From Desmodesmus armatus (lineage: Eukaryota; Chlorophyta; Chlorophyceae; Sphaeropleales; Scenedesmaceae): a stretch of DNA of 64,000 nt. The stretch lies in the NCBI GenBank assembly GCA_007449985.2, contig VIIQ02000116.1:1-64000 (forward strand). Direction: 5' to 3'. The notes beneath the pieces are model-generated. The model was given only the letters and a program-made list of their open reading frames with translations. It made no database searches and had not been told where the DNA came from. Shown piece by piece: positions 9,148 through 20,847 of this stretch; position 1 is the stretch's first letter, and the number at the start of each line of letters is the position of its first letter. A program made the position numbers and the translations under genes.

Positions 9148-9700
9148 CTGGAAAGGGCTTGATCTTGGAAATAACGAGTTCTGGAACTTGTTTGCGTATA
9201 CTGGTACCCACAGAGGACCCTAGTGGTATGTGATCTAAAGACTGCTGTCCCACGACAGCAGCAACATGTGAAGAGACAACCCTACGCGCCTAAGCATGTT
9301 GAGAGTTTGGGTTTTGGAGATATGAGATATATCACCAGCATTGAAGTGGACGATCGTGGGCCATTGACCTGCTGATATTGACCCGCTGTTATAACAAGTA
9401 GCGCACATTTCGCAGGTGTTGCGCATTGCCACAGCACTGCGCTGTGTTCTTTCCCGCACAAGTTTTCTTTCAGTTGACTGTTGTTTGCATAACGCCCCAG
9501 TCTCCGCAACGCAGTGCAGCCAGTCGTACTCCGCCTCCGCACACGACATGGCCTTCCTGCATGGGCAGGCAGAGTGGGCAACCATGCAGCAGAAGGCTGC
9601 ACAGGGACCCGGCCACGCCTAGGCCGGTGTAGCTGCCAGGAGGCAGCTTTCTTGGTTGGATGGTGCGTGTCACTGGTGACAGTACCAGGTCAGAGGGCAG

Positions 9701-9982
9701 AGGTCCAGGCATGGTGTGGAAGCTGTCGACTGCAACATGCAGTACAGCTAGGAAGCGGCGTTGGGTGGTGCGCATATTGGTGCATGTTGGTGCAGGACTG
9801 AGGAATTTGTTAGGTTAGACAGTTGCCTAACCAGGTGATTGTCCTGCAGTTCTGACCTGCACTTGTGGCTGCAATAGTGTGGAGCAAGTGCTGCTTCGCA
9901 GCTTGTGACTGCGTGACAATATTGGGTGAGAGGTTCAGGCATGGTGTGGAAGCTGTCGACTGCAATATGCAGTACAGCTAGG
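9701..9982 (+). repeat. Pair of 52-bp direct repeats in the element's 3' noncoding part
   Basis: The segment at 9701-9752 recurs at 9931-9982 with only two visible differences. The copies are 230 bp apart and lie between the integrase stop and the polypurine tract. Function unknown. Confidence 0.85.
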
Positions 9983-10032
9983 GGGCGACCTTGTTTCTCC
10001 CCCTTTGGTTTTCAAACTTACAAAAAACAAAC

Positions 10033-10049
10033 AAAAAAAGAGGGGGAAG
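10033..10049 (+). promoter_or_regulatory. Polypurine tract, plus-strand primer for reverse transcription
   Basis: Seventeen consecutive purines (seven A, then GAGGGGGAAG) lie downstream of the last ORF, where LTR retrotransposons keep the RNase-H-resistant primer. A pyrimidine-rich stretch at about 9989-10010 is partly complementary and could fold back on it. The 3' LTR should begin within a few bases of 10050. Confidence 0.65.
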
Positions 10050-10919
10050 TAAAGGCTTCCAGTGTTGTTTGTCTTAATAGCAGGACTGACCACTCACTGT
10101 TGGCACTGTTGGCTACTGATGGGGTTTGCCAGAAGACTGACACTGACGGTTACTCTTGGGTTTTGGCGGGAAAATTGTGGTGTGCCACCTGCCCGACTGG
10201 CTTCAGACTTGTATCATATGCAGCAGCGTTACAGCGGGCAGTGTGCTTGATTGTGCAGGGTTTTACCTTGTCAACCTTGTACAACAACAAAAAAAAATAT
10301 ACTGGACTGGCCACCCTTGAAAAGAGAAGGGGCAGTGATGCCACACCTTTGCTGATGAGTTGTTGAATAGTCCGCACCTTTTTGCATATTGCGCTGTTGC
10401 ATCAGTTTGATCAGCCTTGAACAGTGTGCTGCAGCGGGCACGAACTTATAGCCCCGGGGTCGGGCCTCCTTACAGCAGGGACGGCCACAGCTGTTGCCTT
10501 AGGGCGAGTGCAGCTGTGTGTACGGAGTGAACGGCAGCAGACGTGCTACCATGTCTCCCTTGTTCAGGCCTATGCTTGGGCTGGACTGCCCTCCCTTTTG
10601 GCATATGGCCTGGGGGCAGGCCTCGTTGAAGCATTAGCAGCCACAGCTGTTGCGTGAAGGCGAGTGTGTGGATGGATAAGGAGTGAGTACCTACAGGGTG
10701 AGTCCTGAGTATCTTATGGAGAATGGGACCTGTTGTTTATTATGCTGAGCAGTGTTTTGCACAAGTTGGGTTTAGGGTGCAGCTGCAACATGTGCTGCTA
10801 CCTACTATGTGTGTTGTTGGGCATGGCAGTTGCAACACTTGCTGCCTATCCTTGAGCAGTGTTCGAATGGTCCTTGGCTGACTGCGATTCTGGAGCAGTC
10901 GCCTGACTGGGGAGGTGTG

Positions 10920-11253
10920 TCTGACAGCCTTCTCCTTTGATTTAGGCTCACGGCCTGGACACTGAGCAGGTGTCATTTGTGTCTTGAAGTTGCGTGAGCG
11001 TCCAGCACAGACGGTGCTAGTATGTGTTTTGTGTCAGCTTAGCTTCTGTGGGATAACTTCCTGCAGAAGCTGACGGAGCTACTCACAGGTCTGACAGCTT
11101 TCCGTTTGCTTTGGGCTTACAGCCTGGACACTGACAAGCTGTTTCTTGTGTAGTGGGGCTGCAGTACAGCGCAGCTCAGGTGGTACTCCCACCCATTTGC
11201 ATGTTGTAGCAAGTCAGCTTCTTGTTGGATAGCTTCCTGCAGGAGCTGACAGC
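10920..11253 (+). repeat. Two diverged about 165-bp modules in the putative U3
   Basis: Copy A (about 10920-11080) and copy B (about 11090-11253) both start with CTGACAGC, share a GCCTGGACACTGA core, and end in an imperfect hairpin built on AGCTTCT...GGAAGCT-like arms around TTCCTGCAG. A second, weaker pair sharing CCACAGCTGTTGC lies at about 10480-10530 and 10640-10690. Such repeats often act as enhancer units in LTRs; that role is inferred. Confidence 0.6.
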
Positions 11254-11582
11254 AACCACGCATCGTGTGTGTATGTCTGACAGCAGCCGGTCTCGTACTG
11301 CTCAGTACGTGTACTGGCTGGACCTGGCCCAGACCTGACGCCTGTATGTACCTGTGTTATGTTGTGATGTTTGATCGGCACAGTCACTTGCGTATGCATC
11401 TTCGTGCCAGCGCATCGCAGCTTCGGGTGTGCAAGTGTCTATGCATCCTGTACAGCTTTGCCCAGTCACACCACATCGTGTGGTTTGATTGGTTTTGCAG
11501 TGCATGTTGCACTGGTTGAGGTACGCTGTTGTTGCTGCTACAGTTAGCAGCAAAGTAACAGAAGAGTGACCTCGGCCAGGGG

Positions 11583-11590
11583 TATAAATA
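11583..11590 (+). promoter_or_regulatory. TATA box of the putative LTR promoter
   Basis: TATAAATA is preceded by a GC-rich stretch and followed by about 300 bp without ORFs. It sits near the right end of the putative LTR, as expected for the U3/R boundary, with a predicted start of transcription near 11610. Confidence 0.5.
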
Positions 11591-11984
11591 GCGAGTGTGC
11601 GCTGGGTGACATTGTTGAGTTACACCCACAGCCGTGAACCAGCCCCTCGCCTGCTAAGCGTTGTAACAAGCTCTTTGGCAATCCTTCTGTGACTTTCCAG
11701 ACACCGATTCGGCTTCCCTGTCTTGAGCAGCTAAAAGCTGCAGCAATTGGTTTCTTCAGGCTTCTTCTACTGCTAGGTGAAGTGCCCAGAGCACTCGAGT
11801 TCCCTGTCGACAGATACAGTTACCCCAGGTCCCTGCGACCCTTCAGTCTGATCAGCTGAGAGGTGCCATCCCTCAGCCCTTACTAAAAGTGATACCTATA
11901 CACCCTCGTCTCGCTTCCGGCTACCCTGTAACGGCGTGGGAAACAGGCCGTGTGTGTGAGAGGGAGGGGCAGTTGTGAACCCCG

Positions 11985-12638
11985 GTGCCAGCAGGGTTCA
12001 GTGAGAGGGGCCCGGCCTGCCACCAGGGCGGCACTGGGACGGTCTGTGTGCCCCCTTTTCCCCTCTGCCACAGCAGGTACCCCCTTCGACCCCTGGCACC
12101 CGCGGTGCACTACCACCACCCCAACCACCGGCTTCGACCCCCCGTACTGCCACACGGGCTGGTGCTCAAGGACCTCCCACAGGGCAAGCAGAGACTGGGA
12201 ATCCACGAATACATCAGGCGGGAAATCGCTGGGGAGCTCGTCGGAACATCCACTGAGATCTTCGGCACCAGTGACATGTTCTTCATCGCCGACCCCTTCC
12301 CCTGGATGAGTGAGGAGCGCTTCGGCTACCTGCTCGCCAGCACCATCACCAACCCTGAGCCCTTCAGCATGGAGGCCTACGCCGCCTGGTGTGCCACCCT
12401 GATCCTCAAGTTCAAGCTGGCCTTCCTGGAGACCCTGCCCACCACCATCCCCAAGACCATCCTGAAGCCCATTGTCTCCCTCAAGGCCTTCCACCACCCC
12501 TGCAGCAATGGCAGCGGCAACGGCATCAACCGCATCTTCACAGCTGTGGGTGGCGGTGAGGAGGGCAGGCGGCAGGTGGTGCGCTGCTGGAACCCTGTTC
12601 GCAACGCTGCAACAGGGGACGACGAGCTCATGTGCTGA
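11985..12638 (+). CDS. Orphan ORF after the LTR; possible gag fragment
   Basis: A 217-codon ORF beginning roughly 80 bp after the estimated LTR end. The first 50 or so residues are Pro/His-rich. The rest looks globular, with an amphipathic helical stretch around FSMEAYAAWCATLILKFKL and a following Thr/Pro/Lys segment. I recognise no family. Because gag normally begins just downstream of a 5' LTR, this could be the start of gag from a second, mostly lost copy sharing this LTR, but that is inference. It could also be a host gene fragment or chance ORF. The ATG at 11985 is simply the first in frame. Confidence 0.35.
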   Translation: MPAGFSERGPACHQGGTGTVCVPPFPLCHSRYPLRPLAPAVHYHHPNHRLRPPVLPHGLVLKDLPQGKQRLGIHEYIRREIAGELVGTSTEIFGTSDMFFIADPFPWMSEERFGYLLASTITNPEPFSMEAYAAWCATLILKFKLAFLETLPTTIPKTILKPIVSLKAFHHPCSNGSGNGINRIFTAVGGGEEGRRQVVRCWNPVRNAATGDDELMC

Positions 12639-12639
12639 A

Positions 12640-13166
12640 GCCTTTCAGCCTGGCCCCCTTTGGGAGTCAGGTTGGAAGGTGGAGCAGCTGCCTTATGGTG
12701 GCAACAACCCAAAACGGCGTCTTTCGACACCACCAACACACTGGAAAGAAATGGCTACTCCCCTTTTCCTACTTCTATCATGTTACCCCTTGCATACCTG
12801 CAGTCGGCTAGCTGTCGCAGCATGCTTTGCTTAATCAGCACCACTTTGGATCATACAACTATCCATATCTTTGCATACATTGTCACATCAATCAATGTTA
12901 CACCTGCATGTATGCATACACTCCTTGTATGGGCCCTTCCGTACACTGCTTGCGTGTGGGCCAACACAAGGGACCATCGGGTGGGGCCTGTTGACATCCT
13001 GGACGCTGCTGCACACCAACACATCTCTCAAGACAGCAATATGCTGAAACCCCACTGTGTGCACCACCAACAAGTCAGCACACAAAAAAGCACCATGCAG
13101 CAAGGCCACCACAGCACAGCCACAAGCCCCCAAGCAGGACTGCTGCAGGACAGCACAGACGTCTTG

Positions 13167-13197
<31 letters not shown>

Positions 13198-13863
13198 CTA
13201 ACTGCACCTATCATGGCCTTGCCGCTTGCACCAGGTGCACACATGCAGTCAGCACAGATGTACCCAGCGCAGACACACGCCAATGCACCCAGAACGCAAA
13301 CTTTGTTTGGCACCAAGAGGCATACCAAGACTGCCAGCAGCACTGCTGCATACAAGTACACACCACTACCATGCCCATCTTGCACGGCTGGGCCTTGGTC
13401 AACATGCAAGCTCCGAGCATTTGTGTTGAAGCCACTTTGCGTGCAGCAAGCCCTGGGACTGTCACAGGCTCAGCAGTCTGTGCGCAGGTGTTTCATGAGG
13501 CTTGCAACTGCAGAACGCATAAAAGCAGGCATGACGTTTGCACAGCAATAAGCCCCCACATGCACACAGCGCATGGATCTTACATGGCATGTCACAAAGC
13601 TCAGCAGCATTGACACAGGTGACAAACAGTAGGAAGAAGCCCCCACTTTGCATTTCACACTTCAGCAGACATTGCAGATGGAAAGGAGATGAATGGTCCC
13701 AAAACCAAAACGAATTGCAGCACGCCCGCAGCCATGCAGCGACTGCATCTAGCCACAGAAGGTGGCACGCAACCAGCGCAGGACAAAAATCCATCCCTGA
13801 CAGAGCAAGTTGTAGGCCTGAACACACACTCAGTGTCCTTTGCTACTATGGTACACTGGTCAT
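12640..13863. other. No convincing gene; CA-rich DNA with a CTG tract
   Basis: ORFs here (for example 12660-13613) are low in complexity, include a run of Cys made by a CTG repeat (about 13169-13197) and show no motif. The DNA is rich in CACA and GCA words, like the stretch at 16480-17500. Confidence 0.5.
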
Positions 13864-14291
13864 TCAAATGAAAATGTTGGCCTAGAAGGTCCAGGACAAC
13901 GCCTGCACCCACGGGCCTGCCCAGGCTTCCACCAGCCGTACCACAGCAGCAAGCATGGGCTGCTGCCTCTGCTGCCGCTGAGCAGCCACTGCCTCTAGCC
14001 GGCGCTGCAGCTGCCGCCCCTGCGCGGCCAGGAGCCTTTGCTGGATCTTCAATTGCTCTCCTCGGTTTCTGTGGTGAGGTTGTTGAGTTCACGGATGCGA
14101 CACTCGTTGGCATGCATCACATCTAGCCGCTGCTGCGCCTCCACCACCAGCCGCAGCTCCACCAGCTTCACCCCCCCTGAAGGTCCCTTCTGGGACCTGA
14201 CTCTGGCTGTCCCGATGTGCCTTGCGTCCAGCAGACGTAGAGAGCAGTTACGAGCAATCAGATATTTGTAGTATGGATATGGACCCGTCAT
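13864..14291 (-). pseudogene. Possible coiled-coil gene fragment with a frame break
   Basis: On the minus strand an ATG at 14291 opens an 80-residue frame ending in a Leu/Glu-rich segment that stops at about 14049. A second frame then gives a Gln/Arg/Leu-rich heptad-like stretch with QQRLLAAQ down to about 13885. The two parts look like one coiled coil broken by a frameshift, or two exons whose junction I cannot place. No family is recognised, and this may be chance. Confidence 0.25.
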
Positions 14292-15165
14292 TTTAGCAAA
14301 TTTGAAGGCCCAACGAGGCGCTCTCCTGGGAGCAGTCCTGTCATTTGTGTGATGGCGAGGGGGTTTTCTATGATAGCGTTCCCTGGGGAGCGAGAGCAGT
14401 CAAGAGCTTAAACAAGGTGATGCATCCATCTTGTATGTTGACATTGAAAGCATAAAAGCGGCCACGTAGGTGCTCTTTTGGGAACCAGAGGTGCTGATCG
14501 CATGCTCCCTCATGTGGGGCCTGCATGGGCGCTATGCATCACATCAAAGTTAGATCATGCGTAGAAAAACGTACATCTTGAGAAAAGCTCTGCACACGCC
14601 CGTCTACTGGCCCTGGCCGTGAAAACAGCTTGAAGACACATCATGGGCACAGCCCAGGGGTGAGCCAAGGCATCATGCGTGAGTCCAAAGTAATGACAAT
14701 GATAATGGCGACCTTTTCAGCAGCAATGATCATAGGGGATTGCAGATTTCGGCCCAGCAGTGCACAGCATGGATGCCATTTCACAAGGCACAGTTTTGGA
14801 GCTGAGGAGGACGTTCTGCACTCACAGCAGTTATCTCCAACATATTATGTCATGACAAAGCCTAAAAAACACATCGACCCGGGGCAGCCAATAGTTTGCC
14901 TTGGCCAAGGGTGGACCTTCAGGGGGGGTGACCAGCTTGGCAGCCTCGGGGTCCAGCAGCTGCAGCTCATCCTGCGTCTGCTGCATGGGAGTGTTGGCTT
15001 CCTGGACAGAAGGGTGCTGCATGAGAGCTCGTCCAGTTCCTTGCGCAGGGAGGAGGAGCCTAAGGCCTTAGGAGAGCTCTCTAGGTGGAGGTGAAGGGTT
15101 AGCTGGATGGATGTGGAGATTGCGAATCTCACTGTTGGTCTTTTTGATGTTGAATTGTGCTGATC

Positions 15166-15203
15166 TGGTTCGGAAATTGCTACTGGTTCGGAAATTGCTG
15201 GGG
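15166..15203 (+). repeat. Short tandem duplication of an 18-bp word
   Basis: CTGGTTCGGAAATTGCT occurs twice back to back just left of the inverted-repeat element. Confidence 0.8.
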
Positions 15204-15217
15204 CCCGGCCATCTCTC

Positions 15218-15770
15218 AGGGTAGCGTTTTTTTGAAGCTGATACACCCTGTTCGTCTGACGGGGGGGAGCGAGGAGCGGAAATGCGTTTTGCAGCAGCAC
15301 AGGGGGGGGTAGCAAGTAGCTGCTCTGCCGGAAACGGTGCTAGAGGGGGGGTGAGCGAGGAGCAGTTTGGCTGGGGTCCAGGGGGGGGGGAGCAAGGTGA
15401 CAAGGTGGTGTACCAGGGCATTGTTGATGGCACATCCATTGCTGGCCAGCCTACCTGCAAGTAGGGGCAATTGCCCAAGGACACCGCCAAGAGCCCAGAC
15501 AGATGCTGCACCTTCAACTGTAGGTAGCGAGAATTGTCCTCCCTGGACAACGCTGACACAATGCCAGGGTCTGGCTGTTCACCGAAGCGTTTCAAGATAC
15601 TGGTGTGCCCTTGACGGGGGGGGGGGAGGGGCGGGTTCCGTGCCAAGCCCAAGGGGCTACCTCCCAGGGAGCAAAACGACATGAACATAGGAGCTAAGCT
15701 CCCCCGGGGGAGCGGAAAATTTTCTGAGACAAACGAACAGGGTGTATCAGCTTCAAAAAAACGCTACCCT
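15218..15770. mobile_element. 553-bp element with perfect 38-bp terminal inverted repeats
   Basis: The 38 bases at 15218-15255 (starting AGGGTAGCGTTTTTTT) are the exact reverse complement of 15733-15770. The interior is G-rich on the plus strand, with several runs of seven to nine G, and contains no transposase. Size and structure fit a non-autonomous DNA transposon (MITE-like) or a foldback element. I see no clear target-site duplication: the flanks are CTCTC on the left and CAAGA on the right. A minus-strand ORF (15068-15688) crosses it but shows no motif. Confidence 0.6.
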
Positions 15771-17537
15771 CAAGAAGTTCTTGCAATTTCTGTTGCCAAC
15801 TGTTTTTTGGATTTAAACTTGCTGGACGTGTGGCAGTGTGTAAGGCCCGCACAACACCATTGCACGTGTATACAAAACTGCATAATAGCGGTGTGTGTTG
15901 TTGGGACCTGCTGATCCGGTCCAAATTGCCACAACAGCCCTTGGACAGCGGTGTCTGCTGCTCTTGTCCCTGCACTAGGTGGGGTACCGTAGTTGGTAGT
16001 TGTCGCTGTGCTGGCTGCAGCAGGCATTATATGCTTGCTGTCTTAAGTTCTGTGTTCTCAGTCAAGGCGGATAGGTGGTTGAGGTGAGGTTAGCTGAGGT
16101 GTGCACTAGTTGAGAGGCACCCTGTGTCAAGACAGCGGGCATGTCCCCTACGTATCAACAAGCGTGTGATACAGGAGAGGGGGGGCCTTGGCGGAAGACG
16201 CTGGGGCAATGCTTTCCTGAAGGGTGTCTAAGTTGATCTGCAAGCAACACTAGGTAGCCGAACTGGTCAGGGTCCATGCTGCCAGGGGCTGGCTGTTCAG
16301 CCTCATGAGGCTGATCAGCACAGTCACAGCAGCGCATGATTGCCACATTCAAGCAGATTGGCTTACAGTATACAGATGATCAACCTACCCTGATTCACCG
16401 GCACGTCCGCAACAGAATTGAGTAGCAGGTAGGACGCCTTCAATACAGCAGAAGCATCTCGGCATGCTCACAAAACACAGCCAAAAACACACTGCATGGA
16501 AGACCAACAGCATGGATGCCCAACTGTGTGCTCAGCAGCCTTCACAGCAGTTCCGGCTCTTTCCCTGCATGCTGTTGTTCTTGCAACATGCCACCTTGCC
16601 TGCCCAAATGTCAGGCTGTGGCTGTCCACCAATGTGCATGTGTGCACACACCTGGCAGAAGGGGGGTGCAGACTGGTGGGAACTAGACAAACTCAGAGAA
16701 TACAGCTGCTCAGGTGATCAACATGAAACAAGCATTGACCAGCAGCACACACTTGAAGGTGTGGTGTCATACAGTCTCACCCGCCGGCCAGTTTGTGCAG
16801 CAGCTGAGGGCTTGCTGCCAGTGGCCCAACAGCATACAACCTTGCACCCAAGTTGCACCTGAAAGAACTGTTCCAGTCCTTCTCCTGATGTTGAGTCTCA
16901 CTGACCACCCACATGCTCTTGGCCTGTCAGGCAACCGCTGCCACACAGCAAACCAGCTAGCCTGGTATCGCTTGCAGGAAAGATTGCCGCCCAACTTGAA
17001 ACCGTCGCCTGCAACTAAGAAGTACCAGAGGTGTTCCACATCTCAGGCCTGCCAACCAACTGCTTCGTGGCAGTGTGAGCACACTCGCACACAGCAGTGG
17101 TAACATGCACACACAACTAGCATGGCGCTTGGGGCCTTGCACTGCTGCAGCTTGCACTGTCAGTCAAAAGGGTGCCTCTGCTGCCACCACCACCCCAGCG
17201 ACAGCAAAGCGGCAGACAGGCAGTCAGCACTTCACGGCTGCTGGCAGTCAGCACCACGGTGCTCAACTGATTGCACACACCACTGCCGTTCAACCCATCC
17301 CCATGTTTACCACTGTACTGCCAACTCAGTGGCATGAAGCCCAGGAACACTTGTGACAATCAGAGTGTGTAAATTCCTTGTGCACACGCACAACCATGAC
17401 CTGTCACGTAAGGCGTCAGCAGAGGCCAACCGTAACAAACCTGCAGCGAACCGTTCGCACGGTGCCTGCTGTCACGACCAACACCTTGCCACTGGCAAAG
17501 TGACTTTGAAACGACAGCCAGCATGTGAACCTAGCAT
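15771..17537. other. No gene seen; probably includes 3' UTR of the MYND gene
   Basis: No ORF with recognisable content. For the minus-strand gene ending at 17538, a TGTAA-type signal (read as TTACA on the plus strand, near 16363) would give a 3' UTR of about 1.2 kb. The stretch 16480-17500 is CA-rich. Confidence 0.4.
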
Positions 17538-20500
17538 CTACCCCTGTGTACTTGCTGCTGCAGCAGCAGCAGCCAGCGCCTTGCACACGGGCTTGTGCTG
17601 CCGCCAGACCTGCCTTTGACAGGCCCGCCCACAGTAGCGGGCCGTGCGACAACCCGCACATATGCAGCTGCGCCCAGACACCAACTGCACTTCAGTGGGC
17701 CCGTCAATATTTACACAGGCAGGGTTGTTGCAGAACTGCGGCACTGCAATGCTGCTCAGCATCACCCCGGTCGCCTGCAGCTGCTGAACCAGTGCTGCAA
17801 AGGACACGTCACTCACCCCCTCCTGCCGCACCGCCGCCTGAGCTGCAGACAGCGCCTCAAGCTGCTGCCTGACTTGCTGTGGATCACCTCCTGCAGCAGC
17901 TGCCAGTGCTGTGTGTGCTGCAGGTGATGTGATGCTACCCACCCATGACAACACTGTAGCCACCAGCCGCTCCAGCCCATAGGACTGAGTTGAAGCAGCT
18001 GCTGCTCCCTCCTGCACCCCACTGGCAGCCTTCGGGATGCACACCCATGCTGCGCTGTGCTTCGCCTGCAGCCCTCCTTGCTGTTGCTGCTGTGCTGCTG
18101 CGCCCGAGGCCAGCAGGAGCAGGAGCTCTGGCGCCTGCTGCCGCAACTGCTCTGCCCAAACCAAGCAGCAGCGCCCAAAGATGACAAGGCTGGGCAGGTA
18201 CTCCACTTCAGGGAGCTCCTGCAGTGAAGCAGCAGCTGATGGTGCGCGCGCCTGCTGGCTTCCTGCTGGTGCTGCCGCCTCTGCCGCTGGTGCAGCCACC
18301 TCTGCCGCTGCTGAGCCTGCTATCAGCACAGCAATCTGCAGCAGCCCCACGGCTTCCTCGCCGACATCCCAGCAGCACCTGTTTGCCATCTTAATGCCCC
18401 AGCACAGCTCCCCAGATGCCCCGGCCTGGTAACTCAGCTTCTGCAGAGTGCTCAGCACACTGTACAGCTGCCGCTGCTCCACCGTCAGCACATCAGGCTC
18501 GCGCAGGCCCAAGTGCAGGCTTAGCAGGGACCGTGCAGAGCCTCCCTCGATTCCCAAAATCGACTGCAGGCACTCCTGCAAAAAAGGGAGGGGCGGTTGG
18601 AGTGCGCCGCACTGTACTGCTGTGGTGACTAAGCGCAGTCCTGCCTCTATCACATTATAAAGCGTAGCCAAGGCACCACCGCCGGCTAGATCTGGCACAA
18701 CAGGGATCGGCATCACAGCTACGTCACCAGCAGCGATGCTGCCATGTGTTCCGATGGACATAAGCTGTCGCAGCGGGCTTGCGGCACTGCTGTTGAAGAC
18801 CTGCAGGGACCTCGACAGCAGCCCCTGCACCACTTGTGCTACACTGCCCTGCCGATTCAGCTTCTGCAGCCTGCTGTTGCTGCTGCTGGGTGTGTTGCTG
18901 CTGCTGCTGGGTGTGTTGCTGCTGCTTTGGGAGTGGCTTGTGGTGCTGTTGGGTGCATGGTTCTGTCGTGGCTGCTGCAGCAGCAGCTGATCTGCCAGCT
19001 GGAGCACCCCACCCAGCACCTCCTGCATCCAAGCAGGGTGTGGCAGCCTGTACTCTGCCAGACTGCCACCCAGGCAGTGCTGCAGGTTGTTCGCTGCAAC
19101 CTGTGCATTGGTGCACAGGAGGAGCATGAACATGGCATTCGCCTCGTCGCGATGCTCTTGCGCAGCATCCTTAAGGGTCCCAGCAAGAGGCAGCCACAGC
19201 TTGCCAGCACACGGCAGCACCACCGACGGCAGCAGCAGCCATAGCTGCTGCTCAAACTGCCAGCGCTGCAGGTCACCCCCTGCTTGCTGCCCTCCTGATG
19301 AGATCAATTCACTGAATGTGTCGCAACAGCATGTACTTGCCAGGCAAGCAGCTGTGGTTCGCCACAACCGCTGGTCGAAGCCTGTTCCACTGTGATGCAT
19401 TGCTGTTTGCTCCATGATGCCTATCAGCTGGGGGGACAAGCCCAACAAGTCAAACAACTTGTGTTGGCAGGGCGTGAAGGTGTCACCCTCACCTTCAGGC
19501 CGAGTCCCGTCCCTGTGGCTGCTAGCGGCAGCATAAGCAGCATGCCGCTCTCCCGCACGGCGTCCCCGCTGTTTGGTGCTGCTACCAGCAGTCTCACGCC
19601 TGCTGGTGCTGCTGGTGCTGCTGGTGCTGCTGCTGCTGCGGCTGCTGCTTCCTGCTACCGACTTGCTGTCCTTGTTGCTGGCTGCAGGAAGGCAAGTGCT
19701 GCTGCTGAACCAAAAGACAGTCAGCAGCACGAGCGATGCAAAGAAAGGAGCGCAGTGGCACGACAGCAGCAGCTGCTGCAGCCGCTGCTGTGCCTGCGCA
19801 TCCACAGAAGCAGCTGCGCTGCTCCGCCACTGCTCGTTGTGGCCACCCAGTTTGTCGTAGTGGAACTTCCAGTTGTACACACCGGTCACCATGTCATGGC
19901 CCAGCTCAATGACAGCTGTGAATGCTGCTTTCTGGCCTACCAGCACAGAGGCTTGCTGCCCCACCCCCACAGCTGGTAGCACATGCTGCAGCACAATGCT
20001 GGCGTGCTGCAGCCCTGCGGTGCACAGCTGCATGGAGGCCTCTGGATAGCCGCTGGGATCGCAGAGCCAGAGCATGCTGCTGGCAGAGTCATCTGAACCC
20101 GCTGAACCCCACAAGTCCCTGAGGAAGCGGTGTAGCATGGAGAGGTGCAAACATGCCATGCATGACAGATTGCGCTTGTTCAGAGTATAGCAGCTGAGGT
20201 CTGCACGCAGCTGCTCTTGGCTCATGCCTGTGATGTCTGCTGCTGCACTGCGCAGGTCTGCAGCGAGCGCCACCATCACCGCCGCAAGCTGCTGCAGCAG
20301 CCCAGCTTCCTGCAGCTGCTGCCGCATGCTGACAGCCAGGCTGCCAGCAGCAGCATTGTCCTTGATGAGGGCTGATGCTGTGGCTGTTTCCAGCAGACCC
20401 TCCAGTGCCATCAGGGCTGCATTCGTTCCTGGAGACTTTGCGCTGTGCTGGGCTGCTGTGCTGAGCACAGTGGCGATGTGAAGGGGCACCTGCGAAGCAG

Positions 20501-20847
20501 AAGTGCAAGGGTGTGGGCGTTAGCATGGGCGCATGCTGTAATGCACCATCACAAACAAGCTGGAACGGGGCTCAAACTCGTATAGGGGTCAGTGAACAGG
20601 GACATTCCATGATGCTGCACTTCCAGGCAGCCCCAGGTTGCTGTGACACAGTGTGGTTGGTGCGCACCTGCTGCTGCACCAATTTCTTCCAGACAGATCT
20701 CGGTGGTGGCGGGAGGATCTTCAGCTTGTTGAGTAGGGTGCGCACACGCTCATACAGGGAGGAGTCTGCACAGCTTGCAGGCTCCTTCGTCCCATTGCGC
20801 AGCAACCTCACAATCTGCTCCCAACTGCTGACAACATTAGTCCCCAT
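17538..20847 (-). CDS. MYND-type zinc-finger protein, two exons
   Basis: Exon 1 is 20847-20668 (60 codons from ATG, donor GTGCGC). Exon 2 is 20489-17538 (acceptor CTTCGCAG, phase 0), giving about 1,043 residues. Most of the protein is helical and Ala/Gln/Leu-rich, with Ser runs. The last about 60 residues form a MYND finger: C-x2-C (NPACVNI), then SCICAGC, ARYCGRACQ, and a closing H and C in WRQHKPVC, followed by poly-Ala. MYND fingers bind proline-rich peptides in partner proteins, and green algae carry many long proteins with a C-terminal MYND and otherwise unknown sequence. The longer reading frame has no ATG at 20489, only GTG, which fits an internal exon start. Partner and function unknown. 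Confidence 0.75.

Larger units (their letters stand above)
1..11905 (+). mobile_element. Ty3/gypsy-type LTR retrotransposon, 5' part outside window
   Basis: Coding order is retropepsin, reverse transcriptase, RNase H and integrase, which is the Ty3/gypsy order (integrase last). The element also carries a deoxynucleoside kinase domain after RNase H, five copies of a helical repeat before RT, and a PHD finger before the integrase. A polypurine tract at 10033-10049 and a TATA box at 11583 mark a probable 3' LTR. The 5' LTR, primer-binding site and most of gag must lie left of position 1. The right boundary is approximate because no second LTR is available for alignment and I could not fix TG/CA ends. 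Both ORFs are intact over 9 kb and every catalytic motif I checked is present, so the copy looks young or active. Codon use is less CAG-rich than in the neighbouring host genes. Confidence 0.85.
10050..11905 (+). repeat. Putative 3' long terminal repeat
   Basis: About 1.85 kb of noncoding DNA after the polypurine tract, with repeated U3-like modules and a TATA box near its right side, fits a long LTR. Neither end is proven: there is no clear TG...CA pair, and the matching 5' LTR is outside the window. A TGTTG at 10063 is one possible left end; the right end could lie anywhere from about 11800 to 11980. Confidence 0.45.

Noticed and set aside
12660..13613. 317-codon ORF with a Cys run
   Set aside because: The Cys run is a CTG tract in one frame, other residues are low in complexity, no splice or motif support exists, and overlapping frames are equally open.
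15068..15688. 206-codon minus-strand ORF crossing the inverted-repeat element
   Set aside because: It runs through the terminal repeat and G-rich interior and shows no recognisable segment; most likely a chance frame in G/C-rich DNA.
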